Below are positions 44,536-53,589 of a DNA stretch of 64,000 nucleotides, in pieces. The stretch is from Rhodospirillaceae bacterium (lineage in GTDB: Bacteria > Pseudomonadota > Alphaproteobacteria > Rhodospirillales > Rhodospirillaceae): assembly GCA_028822445.1 (NCBI GenBank), contig JAPKDQ010000002.1:62001-126000 (forward strand). Direction: 5' to 3'. A model generated the notes under the pieces. The model did not search any database. It was not told the DNA's origin and saw nothing but the letters and a program-made list of their open reading frames with translations. Within the stretch, counting starts at the first letter, position 1. Every line of letters begins with the position of its first letter. A program made the translations under genes and the position numbers.

Positions 44536-45534
44536 ATTCCCAAAATTGAAGCCACTGAACAAAAAGACCCCGCGAAGAACGGACCTGACCTTCCTCTTTA
44601 TCCGTCTATAGATCCTAGAAAGTCTGGATACTTAAACGTCGATAAATTGCACCGCGTTTACTGGGAAGAAAGCGGAAACAAAAATGGCGTGCCCGTGATA
44701 TTTCTTCACGGTGGCCCTGGCGCAGGAACGGCGCCGACCTGTCGGCGATTCTTTGACCCAGACCACTACCGCATTATCCTCGTTGATCAACGCGGCTCCG
44801 GCCGATCGACGCCAGAGGCAGAAATCCAGGACAATACAACGACACATTTAATATTTGACCTGGAACTAGTCCGAGAGCATTTAGAAATTGAGCGCTGGGT
44901 CGTCTTTGGAGGGTCCTGGGGGTCAACGCTCGCCCTGGCTTATGGACAATCCCATCCAGACCGTTGCATCGGCTTCATTCTACGTGGGGTGTTTCTTTTC
45001 TCTGTAGGAGAAATCGACTGGTTTCTGCATGGAATGGGCCGTTTTTTCCCAGAAGCTGCTCGTGACTTTTCCAATTATATTCCAGTGGATGAGCGTGACG
45101 GTCTATTAGCGGCTTATTACACGCGCTTAATGGACCCGAACCCTGAAATCCATAGACCCGCCGCGGCGGCTTGGTGCGCCTATGAAAATGCGTGCTCCCG
45201 CCTCATCCCCTCTACTAGAAAATTAGGGCGTAACGACACCTACTATGCGGGCGCTCTATCGATATCCCGCATTGAAGCGCACTACATGGTCAACGATGGC
45301 TTTCTCGAGCCCAACCAATTATTGGGCGGAATATCAGTACTCAAGAACCATCCGGCCGTCATCGTCCAAGGCCGTTACGACATGGTCTGCCCGATCAGAA
45401 CAGCAAGTCGACTCGCCCAATCCTGGGCCGGTGCCGCCTACAGAATTATTCCAGATGCAGGACACTCATCAATGGAACAGGGCGTGCGATCTGCACTTGT
45501 TTTGGCAACCAACGACTTCCGCAGCCTGCGATAG
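44536..45534 (+). CDS. pip: Proline iminopeptidase, probable ATT start
   Basis: About 332 residues, alpha/beta hydrolase of peptidase family S33, which removes N-terminal proline from peptides. The conserved N-terminus L-P-L-Y-P-S-I-D-P-R-K-S-G-Y-L-N-V is encoded before the first ATG/GTG/TTG-type start (TTG 44647). H-G-G-P-G-A-G and the nucleophile elbow G-G-S-W-G-S follow, with D-Q-R-G-S-G-R-S on strand 4 and a late G-H-S-S-M-E. Between the in-frame TAG at 44521 and that TTG there is no ATG, GTG or TTG. An ATT at 44536 has AGGAG 9 nt upstream, so I place the start there. A point mutation of the start codon is the alternative. Confidence 0.85.
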   Translation: MPKIEATEQKDPAKNGPDLPLYPSIDPRKSGYLNVDKLHRVYWEESGNKNGVPVIFLHGGPGAGTAPTCRRFFDPDHYRIILVDQRGSGRSTPEAEIQDNTTTHLIFDLELVREHLEIERWVVFGGSWGSTLALAYGQSHPDRCIGFILRGVFLFSVGEIDWFLHGMGRFFPEAARDFSNYIPVDERDGLLAAYYTRLMDPNPEIHRPAAAAWCAYENACSRLIPSTRKLGRNDTYYAGALSISRIEAHYMVNDGFLEPNQLLGGISVLKNHPAVIVQGRYDMVCPIRTASRLAQSWAGAAYRIIPDAGHSSMEQGVRSALVLATNDFRSLR

Positions 45535-45814
45535 AAAAAAGATCGAGCGATTTTTTATAAATTGGGCGGTTTAAAACTCATTTGATGGCCAAATCTGTGG
45601 GCCTTGATAGGCGCCCCCTTCGGGCTTTGCCTGTCACGACGCAGGTGCCTTTTAAAGAACAGCACGACACTATCTCATTTCTCTTTTGAGAGCAGTGTAG
45701 TCTTTCCTTCTTGTGTGTCGCGCCTTTCTAGGCGCGGCGACTGCTGACAAATTCCCGCAGCCTTACTTTAAAACCCATCTTTATTGGCAGGGGGTTTTTG
45801 TATGCCCAGAGACC

Positions 45815-46966
45815 TTAGGCCGGTTTTTTAGCTCCGTGAACAAACCAATCTCCGGCGCCCTGGGTCCGTGGGCGATAACCCGCAAATTGGCATTGCTCTG
45901 GGTATCCAGCCGCCGTCATGAGTGCCGGAAGGTCAGCCTCAGCCCAGCCCATCCAAAACGGCTCTCCGTTATGACGGATCTGCCAATCGTTAAGTACTTG
46001 GTCGACCAGGCCTTGATATCCAGGCTGATTAGGCACATCCACGTGGAATGAAATGCCTCCTGGCTTTAGAACGCGCCAAATTTCAGAAATTGAATCCTGT
46101 AAAATCTGAGGCGTCGTTTCGTGCCCCCAGATCGTCGAGGCAACTAAGTCAAAACTTTCATCTTCGAAGTCCATATCGGCAGTGTTCATTTGTATAAAAT
46201 TGACCGGCACCCCTTCACTTTCACAGCGCGCATGCCCCCACCGCAGCAGGCCAGCCGCGACGTCGATGCCGTAGACTTCTGCATCAGGGTAGAGCTTGGC
46301 AAAGGTGGCTGTATTGAAGCCAGTTCCGCACCCAACGTCCAAGATACGTTTTGGTTTTTGTTTTCCGAATTGTTTTTCCGCTTCTTGTATCAAGAAGTGT
46401 GCCGCCGAGTATCCAGGCTTTGATGTCCGCCCTTTGCCAGCCCCGTAGATCATGCCGCCGCCCGTCATGCGCGCACCAGACAGAAGGTCATAGTCGACAC
46501 CCTCACGCTCTAAACAGAATCCGCCAGGCTGCCGATGAATTTCAACCTTAGCCACGTTCGGTGGCAAATCCAGGTCAGGGTCTAGTTTAAGAGAGCCAAC
46601 TTTATCTTTGCGCGACACAATTTCAGCCGCCGCCTCATCAATGCGCGGTAAATCTCGGTCTAATGTTTCATCAACGCAGTTCCACATCATATCCTGCCCA
46701 ATCCACGTTAGGGTCTCCCAGGCCTGGAAGAGGTGTTCGTCTGCTATTTTTCTCTTAAGCGCTTTCCGATGATCACGGTTTAGGTCGTCTAAAGGCTGGC
46801 CGAGTTCTGACTCCAATTCAGGCGCAATCGAATCCGCGACGTGCGCCTTTATATCTTTCTGTAAGCCCAGATTGACCCTCTGTTTGAAGTTCACGATGAA
46901 GGCTTGCCGCGCCAGCTCATCTTGCGTGGGGTGCAGGTTGATCTCTCGGCTTAAGTCAGCGGTCAT
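45815..46966 (-). CDS. SAM-dependent methyltransferase, paralogue of the 27.4-kb gene
   Basis: 383 residues. A 150-residue helical N-terminal domain (T-Q-D-E-L-A-R-Q-A-F) precedes a class I methyltransferase core: R-I-L-D-V-G-C-G-T-G-F-N-T, then Y-G-I-D-V-A, and V-L-K-P-G-G-I-S-F-H. Motif I here is the classical D-V-G-C-G-T-G, unlike the G-A-T-V-G of the paralogue. The substrate is unknown. The 280-bp gap to the proline iminopeptidase gene holds no gene or convincing terminator. Confidence 0.85.
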   Translation of the reverse strand: MTADLSREINLHPTQDELARQAFIVNFKQRVNLGLQKDIKAHVADSIAPELESELGQPLDDLNRDHRKALKRKIADEHLFQAWETLTWIGQDMMWNCVDETLDRDLPRIDEAAAEIVSRKDKVGSLKLDPDLDLPPNVAKVEIHRQPGGFCLEREGVDYDLLSGARMTGGGMIYGAGKGRTSKPGYSAAHFLIQEAEKQFGKQKPKRILDVGCGTGFNTATFAKLYPDAEVYGIDVAAGLLRWGHARCESEGVPVNFIQMNTADMDFEDESFDLVASTIWGHETTPQILQDSISEIWRVLKPGGISFHVDVPNQPGYQGLVDQVLNDWQIRHNGEPFWMGWAEADLPALMTAAGYPEQCQFAGYRPRTQGAGDWFVHGAKKPA

Positions 46967-47123
46967 TGTCTTTAATCCTTTCGCTGGGCGTTTGTTTGCA
47001 ACGCAACTATATGTTTATTGGTTATAAAGATAAGATGGGTGTGGTTATGTATCAACGGAATTCCGGCTTTTTGCCACGCCACTCAACCTTGAGCAATACT
47101 CGGTAGAGCATTACGGTGTGTGC

Positions 47124-47726
47124 ATGCGAACATTGTTAATATCCCTATCACTCAGCCTCTGCCTCCTAACGACACAACCCGCGGCCCATCCCCATGTCTG
47201 GGTTATAGGGGCCGCATCGCTTCAGTTTGAGGGCGCCAAAATCACGCACGTTGGTATGCGCTGGCAATTTGATGCGTTCTTTAGCCAGGTGCTCGGCGCA
47301 GATTTCGATATTAACGATGATGGCTCATTTGATACTGCGGAGACAAAGGCTATGAAGGATCAAATCTTCACCAGCCTTAAAGACTTCGGATACTTCACCC
47401 ACCTTCGAACAAAAGAATCCAGCAGCGAGCGCAAGTTTGAAAACGTAGAGAACTTCTCAGTGGAAAAAGAGTCTGGCGAGCTGATCTTCTTGTTTGATCT
47501 CGTTCTGGCCGAGCCCATAGACGCTGTATCAGAAAACATTGGCCTGAGCGTTTTCGACCCGACGATATATGTGGACCTCATTCTTGATGGAGATCAACCG
47601 GTCACACTGAGCGGGGCGGACGACCTGAGGTGTACCATAGAGTATAGCCAAGGCGATGGGTTCGCAAACGAGTCTGCTTTTTTCGTGCCGCAAGAAGCAT
47701 GGTTGAGTTGCGCCGGAAACGGCTAG
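47124..47726 (+). CDS. DUF1007 periplasmic protein with EF-hand-like loop
   Basis: 200 residues from ATG 47124. Signal peptide about 1-21, then the DUF1007 start A-H-P-H-V-W-V, a likely metal-binding His pair at the mature N-terminus. An EF-hand-like loop D-I-N-D-D-G-S-F-D-T-A-E has acidic or Asn residues at positions 1, 3, 5, 9 and 12. DUF1007 proteins accompany NicO-type nickel/cobalt transporters, and one is encoded convergently next door. A start at a GTG two codons earlier is also possible. Confidence 0.83.
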   Translation: MRTLLISLSLSLCLLTTQPAAHPHVWVIGAASLQFEGAKITHVGMRWQFDAFFSQVLGADFDINDDGSFDTAETKAMKDQIFTSLKDFGYFTHLRTKESSSERKFENVENFSVEKESGELIFLFDLVLAEPIDAVSENIGLSVFDPTIYVDLILDGDQPVTLSGADDLRCTIEYSQGDGFANESAFFVPQEAWLSCAGNG

Positions 47727-47750
47727 ACATCCAGCCAAAGACAAATGGTG

Positions 47751-48905
47751 TTAAGTTAGAAACCCATTGCGCTCAAGCGCACCACCAAATAATAACCCCC
47801 CCATAACTGCGACAGCCAAAGAGCCGGCGACGGATAATAAGCGACCCATAAATATCCGCGCAGCGCTCGGTTCTTCATCCTGCCCTGAGACTGACCGTCG
47901 CAGTACAATCGCACCAATCCCAAGCGCTGAGATGGTTATGGCAACGCCTGACGCCATCATAAATGACGCCACAACCCCCAGCACAAAAACGCCATTAGCT
48001 GCTGCAAACAACAGCACCAGAATAGACCCCGTGCACGGACGAATCCCTGAAATTATACCAACCGCAATAACCTCGCCGCGTGGACCAAGCCACCGTCCGG
48101 CCTTGCGGGCCAGCCATGTTCCTTTAGCCTCTGGCTCAGCGCCGTGTTTATGAACGTAGTGGCGGTGCTCGTCTGCATCGCCATGATCGTGCCCACACGT
48201 CGCCTTTCCAGTTAATGCGCCATAGGTCATATAAAGACCAATTGCGAGAATAAGGCCGTAGCTGACGACCTCAAGCAACGTCGTCTGGTTAATGATTTTG
48301 AGTTGGCTGCCATTAAGCATCAGCGACAAGATCGCGACCATCAGTATCGCGACAACGGCCTGTGTGGTTGCAATGACACCACCCATCAGAATGCCGGTCT
48401 TTAAGGGCGCCTCTTTTGCGGTGAAGTATGACGCCACAACCATTTTACCGTGCCCCGGCCCAGCCGCATGAAGCACGCCATAGATAAAGCTGGCTAAAAT
48501 AACCTTAAAGGCCGCTGCCGTTTCACCCTGATCGGTCGTCGCTTGTAGCTGCTGCCCGAGGTAACGGTTTATTTTCCGCTGCCAATCAGCAATTTGACGG
48601 AAAACCGCCCTAAAAGAAGGCGGCATAACAAATTCTGGCGCAGACTTAGTCGCTGACTGAGACTTTGATTGGAAGTCTGAGGGTTGCGCCCTCTCACCGA
48701 AAAGACTGGGGCGTTGCCCTGCGGGAGCAGTATCAGATCCAGGTGGTGCTATAGACCTGGCCCCAAAGGGGTTAGCCACCCCAGCCGATTGCGCCATAGC
48801 CGGATAGATCCCGATTAAAAAGCAACCGAGGGCTAGAGCGGTAAGAAACGACAAAACCCTAGGTTTCGCGTTCGACATCCAAAGTTTTAAAAATTGATTT
48901 TTCAT
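47751..48905 (-). CDS. NicO/RcnA-family nickel-cobalt transporter
   Basis: About 384 residues from the ATG at 48905. An open frame to 49043 would add an unlikely basic N-terminus. A signal-like helix (ends P-A-M-A-Q-S) precedes a Pro/Ser-rich linker. The transporter core has G-V-L-H-A-A-G-P-G-H-G-K-M-V-V-A and G-I-R-P-C-T-G-S-I-L-V-L, hallmark motifs of the NicO family. A His-rich loop C-G-H-D-H-G-D-A-D-E-H-R-H-Y-V-H-K-H probably binds metal. It exports Ni2+/Co2+ across the inner membrane, with the DUF1007 protein as likely periplasmic partner. Its start is divergent from the RND operon. Confidence 0.88.
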   Translation of the reverse strand: MKNQFLKLWMSNAKPRVLSFLTALALGCFLIGIYPAMAQSAGVANPFGARSIAPPGSDTAPAGQRPSLFGERAQPSDFQSKSQSATKSAPEFVMPPSFRAVFRQIADWQRKINRYLGQQLQATTDQGETAAAFKVILASFIYGVLHAAGPGHGKMVVASYFTAKEAPLKTGILMGGVIATTQAVVAILMVAILSLMLNGSQLKIINQTTLLEVVSYGLILAIGLYMTYGALTGKATCGHDHGDADEHRHYVHKHGAEPEAKGTWLARKAGRWLGPRGEVIAVGIISGIRPCTGSILVLLFAAANGVFVLGVVASFMMASGVAITISALGIGAIVLRRSVSGQDEEPSAARIFMGRLLSVAGSLAVAVMGGLLFGGALERNGFLT

Positions 48906-49152
48906 AGTTCGATCATACCGGTCGAACGGCGGTCCTGTGAAGAACCAGGCCTCACAGAAATGCGGTGCGCATGGATTCCTATAAACTATTGAAAAAAAAA
49001 GGATTCTCTCTCTTTTAGGTCTTTTTATGTTACGGTTTTTCACGTCGTTTTCTTGGCATGTTCACCGTAATCCCTGTATAAACTCGGCAAACTATTAATT
49101 TGTAATGGTGTTTTGTAAATTCAGCGCCCACCGCTGGCTGGGATTCTAAACT

Positions 49153-50286
49153 ATGAGCTTGTTGCGCCCCCTTCTTGGGTTTCTGGTTGCTGTAGTGTTG
49201 GGAATCGGACTGTATTTCAGTTACTCGAACTATATCGCCTTAGATGCGGCCGCCACTACAGCTGATCGCTCTGGTGGCCGAGGATTTGGCAATCGGGTGC
49301 AAGCTGTTATTGCGATGCCGGCGCGCAAAGAGGTCTTTGCAGACCGCCTAGAAGCGATCGGCACACTTATGGCAAACGAGTCTATCGTCGTGACCGCGCG
49401 CGTTCAGGGCATTATCGAAAGCATAAGCTTTCAGGATGGAAAAACCGTCGAAGCTGGAACTGCGCTTATACAGTTTGATGAGGATGAAGAAAGCGCGCGC
49501 CTTCAAGTTGAACTCGCCAATCTGGACGAGCAGCGGAAACAGTTTGAACGGATCGCCGGGCTAGCCCGCGCCAACGCAACGTCTGAGGCCCGTTACGACG
49601 AGCAGCAAGCAGCAGTCAAAAAAGCTGAAGCGAACGTTGCAGCAGCAAGGGCTCACCTGTCAGATTTCACAATCCGCGCGCCATTCACCGGCCGCCTAGG
49701 AACACGGCGCATTAGCATCGGCGCCCTTGTCTCTCCTGGTGCCGTGATAACAACTCTTGATGACCTGTCCTTCGTGAAGTTGGACTTCTCCGTTCCTGAA
49801 ACCTACCTATCAACCTTAAGGGAAGGCCTGGAGATTGAGGCAACGACGGCAGCCTATTCAAATGAAGTTTTTCGCGGTGTTGTTACTTCAATTGATACGC
49901 GGGTTAGCCCAACAACGCGATCAGTCGAAATTCGTGCCAAAATTACAAACACAGACCAACGGTTGCGCCCCGGCATGTTGATGGTCGTCGACCTTATTAA
50001 GGACAGGCGTGAAAGCCTAATGATCGCGGAAGAGTCTCTGGTCCCCTTCGACAACCAACAATTTGTATTTGTTGTCGGACACGACAACACTGTTGAGCGG
50101 GTTCCCGTTGCCATTGGTCGGCGCCGCCCAGGAAGCGTCGAGGTCCTTGAAGGCATTGCCTTGGGTGACCTGGTGGTGACCGAAGGCAATACATCATTGT
50201 CGTCAGGCGATTCGGTACGCCTACTCAATGAAGCAGATGTTCGGGGCGATACACCATCAGTCTCAATTCGCCCATCTCAGGGTTAG
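49153..50286 (+). CDS. RND efflux periplasmic adaptor (MFP)
   Basis: 377 residues. The N-terminal hydrophobic helix (about 5-27) anchors or exports it. The lipoyl/barrel-sandwich motif is V-T-A-R-V-Q-G-I-I-E-S-I-S-F-Q-D-G and its second half F-T-I-R-A-P-F-T-G-R-L-G. Between them is a coiled-coil hairpin (about 115-165). It links the RND pump encoded 44 bp downstream to an outer-membrane channel. No channel gene is in the window. Confidence 0.92.
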   Translation: MSLLRPLLGFLVAVVLGIGLYFSYSNYIALDAAATTADRSGGRGFGNRVQAVIAMPARKEVFADRLEAIGTLMANESIVVTARVQGIIESISFQDGKTVEAGTALIQFDEDEESARLQVELANLDEQRKQFERIAGLARANATSEARYDEQQAAVKKAEANVAAARAHLSDFTIRAPFTGRLGTRRISIGALVSPGAVITTLDDLSFVKLDFSVPETYLSTLREGLEIEATTAAYSNEVFRGVVTSIDTRVSPTTRSVEIRAKITNTDQRLRPGMLMVVDLIKDRRESLMIAEESLVPFDNQQFVFVVGHDNTVERVPVAIGRRRPGSVEVLEGIALGDLVVTEGNTSLSSGDSVRLLNEADVRGDTPSVSIRPSQG

Positions 50287-50330
50287 GTCGGACACATATA
50301 TTACTAATTTGAGACAAGGATACCTTAGCC

Positions 50331-53300
50331 ATGGTGCTCTCTGATTTTTCGATCAAGCGGCCGGTGGTTGCGACCGTGCTTAGCACCCTGCTATTTGTGT
50401 TTGGCATCGTCGCAATGCTGCAGCTCCCCATTAGAGAAGCTCCCGATATAGAACGCCCGGTCGTGTCTATCAACGTCACCTACCCCGGCGCCTCAGCAGC
50501 GATTGTTGAGACTAAAGTCGTGCAGGTTCTCGAAGGTCAAATTAGTGGTGTTGAAGGCATAAAATCCATCAACTCTTCAGCGCGGGATGCTCTGGGTTGG
50601 ATTAGCGTAGAATTTAAATTAGGGCGCGATATTGATGGCGCGGCAAATGACCTACGTGACGTTCTAAGTCGCGCGGCGCGCTCCCTTCCAAACGATGCTG
50701 ACCCGCCGACCATTCGAAAAGCAGACCAAGACGCACAACCCATTATGTGGTTGAACATTTCAAGTCCACAAATGGACCGCCTTGAACTTTCGGATTACGT
50801 AAGCCGCTACCTCATTGATCGCTTCACCTCAATTGAAGGTGTCGCATCGGCTTGGATCGGTGGCGAGCGGAAAAAATCGCTGCGCGTATGGTTTGATCGG
50901 CGCGCCATGGCAGCGCGCGGCTTAACGGTGGCAGATGTAGAGAACACATTAAGACGCGAGAACGTGGAATTGGGCGCAGGACTCCTAGAGTCAAAGAACC
51001 GCGATTTTAATCTCCGTACAGCACGGTCCTTCAATACCCCAGAAGACTTTGCACGTCTGGTAATCGCGCGCGGCGAGAATAATTATCTCGTACGCCTTGG
51101 CGAAATAGCAAAAGTTGAAATCGGTCCCGCGAATACAGCTACCAGCTTCCGCACGGACGGAAAGAACTCCGTCGGCATCGGCGTTATAAAGCGCCCAGGA
51201 GCAAGCACGCTTGCTGTAGCTCAATCCCTTAGGGATGAAATTGAGATCGTTCAGGCCACTTTACCGAGCAGCATGTCCTTGGTAGTTAATCAAGATTCAT
51301 CCGTATTCATCAGCGCCGCCCTTCGTGAAGTTGCGCTTGCCATGGGCATCGCAGCTCTTCTGGTTATTGCGGTGATCTATCTATTCCTTGGCACAATCCG
51401 CGCCGTCATCATTCCAGCTGTCACAGTGCCCATCTCTTTGACCGCGACATTTATCGTGCTGTGGCCGCTGGGCTATTCCATCAACATTCTAACTTTACTC
51501 GCACTTGTGCTCGCTATCGGGCTCGTGGTCGATGACGCAATTATTATGCTTGAGAATATTCATCGCCGGATTAAACGAGGGGAACCACCGTTGTTGGCCG
51601 CCTATCGCGGCGCGCGGCAAGTGGGCGTTGCTATCGTTGCAACAACATTGGTTCTGATCGCGGTTTTTGTGCCAATTACACTAACGGAAGGCGTCGTGGG
51701 CAGGCTGTTCACAGAGTTTGCGGTTACCATGGCAGCGGCCGTTACGTGTTCTATGTTTGTCGCGCTGACGCTAACGCCGATGATGTGCTCTAAAATACTG
51801 GAAGATAAACTCGACGAAACATTGCTGGCGCGCGGCTCTATGAAAGCGTTCGAGTGGATGAAGGTGTTTTATGCGAAGACCCTGAACATAGGGCTGGATA
51901 GACCCTACGCTGTCCTCGCGGGGTTTTTTGCCGTCGTTGCGAGTTCTATTGGGATTTTCCTCGTATTGCCACAAGAGTTCACGCCGCCCGAAGATCGGGG
52001 CAGTGTGAATATTATGATCCGTGCTCCGGAAGGGGCGTCCCTGGAATACACCGACCGCCAGGGCCAGGAAGTAACCCGCCGCATTCTCAAAGAATATGTA
52101 GAGCCCGGCGTAGCAGCGCGTGTTCTTCAGATCATGCCTATGGGTTCCGGCGTCAGCGGCCAAGCAACCAATATGGGAAATGTGATCGTACGGTTAGAGC
52201 CATGGGAGAAGCGCGACAAAAGCGTACATGAAATTTTACGCGAGCTCGGACCACTTCTGCGCGACATCCCAGGAGCTCAGATTATCCCTAGCCCTGCACC
52301 AAGTTTCGGCCAAGGCCGCTGGGGTGGAGGTTTGGGTATGGTGCTCGGCGGGAGTACTTATGAAGAATTGGTCGTCTGGCGCGATATTATGTTGGAAGCC
52401 ATGGCCGAAAACCCTCAGATCTTTGGCGCACGCTCCAATTATAATGAAACACGCCCACAGATGCGTATCCGCATAGATCAAAACAGGGCGGCAGACCTTG
52501 GTGTCTCAATAGGCACGGTCGGGCAAACTCTCGCAGTGATGCTTGGCTCTCGGCGGGTCACAACATTTGTCGATAAGGGCGAAGAGTATGACGTGATTCT
52601 ACAAGGTCGGGATGAAGACCGTCGCACGCCAACCGACGTCACCAACATCTATGTTAGGTCGGACACCACCAGAGAGCTGGTGCCCTTATCAAGCTTGATA
52701 ACTATTGAAGAGATTTCTGACGCAGGCACGCGCAATCGCTATGATCGATTACGGTCCATCACCGTCATGGCGACACCAGTGCCTGGGTACACTATGGGCG
52801 AGGCGATGACATGGATGGAGCAAGTCGCTTCAGAACGGTTGCCTGAAGCTGCGCGCGTCAGCTGGAATGGACAAGCAAGAGAATATCGTGAATCAGGTAA
52901 TGCGATGTACATCTTCTTTGCTCTATCTTTACTCGTCGTCTTCCTAGTTCTTGCAGCGCAGTTCGAGAGCTTCATCCACCCCCTTGTGATCATGATGACC
53001 GTGCCGCTTGCCGTAGTGGGCGCTCTGGCTGGCCTGTGGGTGTTTGGGATTAGCTTCAATATCTATTCTCAGATCGGACTAATCGTGTTGATTGGGTTAG
53101 CCGCTAAAAACGGCATTCTTATTGTTGAGTTTGCTAACCAACTTCGCGACACGGGCTACGAATTCCGCGAAGCTCTCGTTGAGGCTGCAACCATTCGACT
53201 CCGTCCAATCGTTATGACCGCGCTCGCAACCTGCATGGGCGCCGTGCCCTTGATGTTGTCCTCTGGCGCGGGAGCCGAAGGGCGCGAAGCCATTGGTGTA

Positions 53301-53492
53301 GTAATCTTTACTGGTGTTGCTTTCTCAAGCTTCATCACACTGCTAGTTGTTCCGGTATTCTACCAATTATTAACTCGCGGCACCCGATCGCCTGGCGCCG
53401 TTGCCGCAGACCTGGTCGAGCTGGAGAAAAAACACCCCGGCAAGGAAAACATCACGGAAGATGTCATTATCGATGGAACACCTGCTGAGTAA
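50331..53492 (+). CDS. RND multidrug efflux permease (HAE1-like)
   Basis: 1053 residues, the usual length. The N-terminus F-S-I-K-R-P-V-V-A-T-V is typical. TM4 carries the proton-relay pair in L-V-V-D-D-A-I-I-M-L-E-N. TM10-12 include A-A-K-N-G-I-L-I-V-E-F-A and A-T-I-R-L-R-P-I-V-M-T-A. It exports hydrophobic compounds as a trimer, driven by protons. It is co-transcribed after its adaptor and followed by a hairpin terminator. Confidence 0.94.
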   Translation: MVLSDFSIKRPVVATVLSTLLFVFGIVAMLQLPIREAPDIERPVVSINVTYPGASAAIVETKVVQVLEGQISGVEGIKSINSSARDALGWISVEFKLGRDIDGAANDLRDVLSRAARSLPNDADPPTIRKADQDAQPIMWLNISSPQMDRLELSDYVSRYLIDRFTSIEGVASAWIGGERKKSLRVWFDRRAMAARGLTVADVENTLRRENVELGAGLLESKNRDFNLRTARSFNTPEDFARLVIARGENNYLVRLGEIAKVEIGPANTATSFRTDGKNSVGIGVIKRPGASTLAVAQSLRDEIEIVQATLPSSMSLVVNQDSSVFISAALREVALAMGIAALLVIAVIYLFLGTIRAVIIPAVTVPISLTATFIVLWPLGYSINILTLLALVLAIGLVVDDAIIMLENIHRRIKRGEPPLLAAYRGARQVGVAIVATTLVLIAVFVPITLTEGVVGRLFTEFAVTMAAAVTCSMFVALTLTPMMCSKILEDKLDETLLARGSMKAFEWMKVFYAKTLNIGLDRPYAVLAGFFAVVASSIGIFLVLPQEFTPPEDRGSVNIMIRAPEGASLEYTDRQGQEVTRRILKEYVEPGVAARVLQIMPMGSGVSGQATNMGNVIVRLEPWEKRDKSVHEILRELGPLLRDIPGAQIIPSPAPSFGQGRWGGGLGMVLGGSTYEELVVWRDIMLEAMAENPQIFGARSNYNETRPQMRIRIDQNRAADLGVSIGTVGQTLAVMLGSRRVTTFVDKGEEYDVILQGRDEDRRTPTDVTNIYVRSDTTRELVPLSSLITIEEISDAGTRNRYDRLRSITVMATPVPGYTMGEAMTWMEQVASERLPEAARVSWNGQAREYRESGNAMYIFFALSLLVVFLVLAAQFESFIHPLVIMMTVPLAVVGALAGLWVFGISFNIYSQIGLIVLIGLAAKNGILIVEFANQLRDTGYEFREALVEAATIRLRPIVMTALATCMGAVPLMLSSGAGAEGREAIGVVIFTGVAFSSFITLLVVPVFYQLLTRGTRSPGAVAADLVELEKKHPGKENITEDVIIDGTPAE

Positions 53493-53538
53493 TGCGGTCT
53501 TCCTACTAAGACGTGATCCGAATTCCATGTAAACTAAG

Positions 53539-53566
53539 GTCCGGCATATAGTATGTGCCGGACTTT
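53539..53566 (+). terminator. Hairpin terminator after the RND operon
   Basis: GTCCGGCA, a 9-nt loop and TGCCGGAC form a perfect 8-bp stem, flanked by AAG and TTT, 46 bp after the RND permease stop. The T-run is short (TTT, then CGGCATTT), so termination may be partial. It lies just ahead of the patatin-like gene. Confidence 0.65.
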
Positions 53567-53589
53567 CGGCATTTAGGAGCGCGGTTTCA

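Noticed and set aside
45535-45563. Terminator after the proline iminopeptidase gene
   Set aside because: The AT-rich repeat around 45540-45560 leaves a loop of only two bases when paired, so no stable hairpin forms.
48906-49043. 46-codon N-terminal extension of the NicO gene
   Set aside because: The extension is basic and unlike the family, and it hides the signal-like helix; the internal ATG is better.
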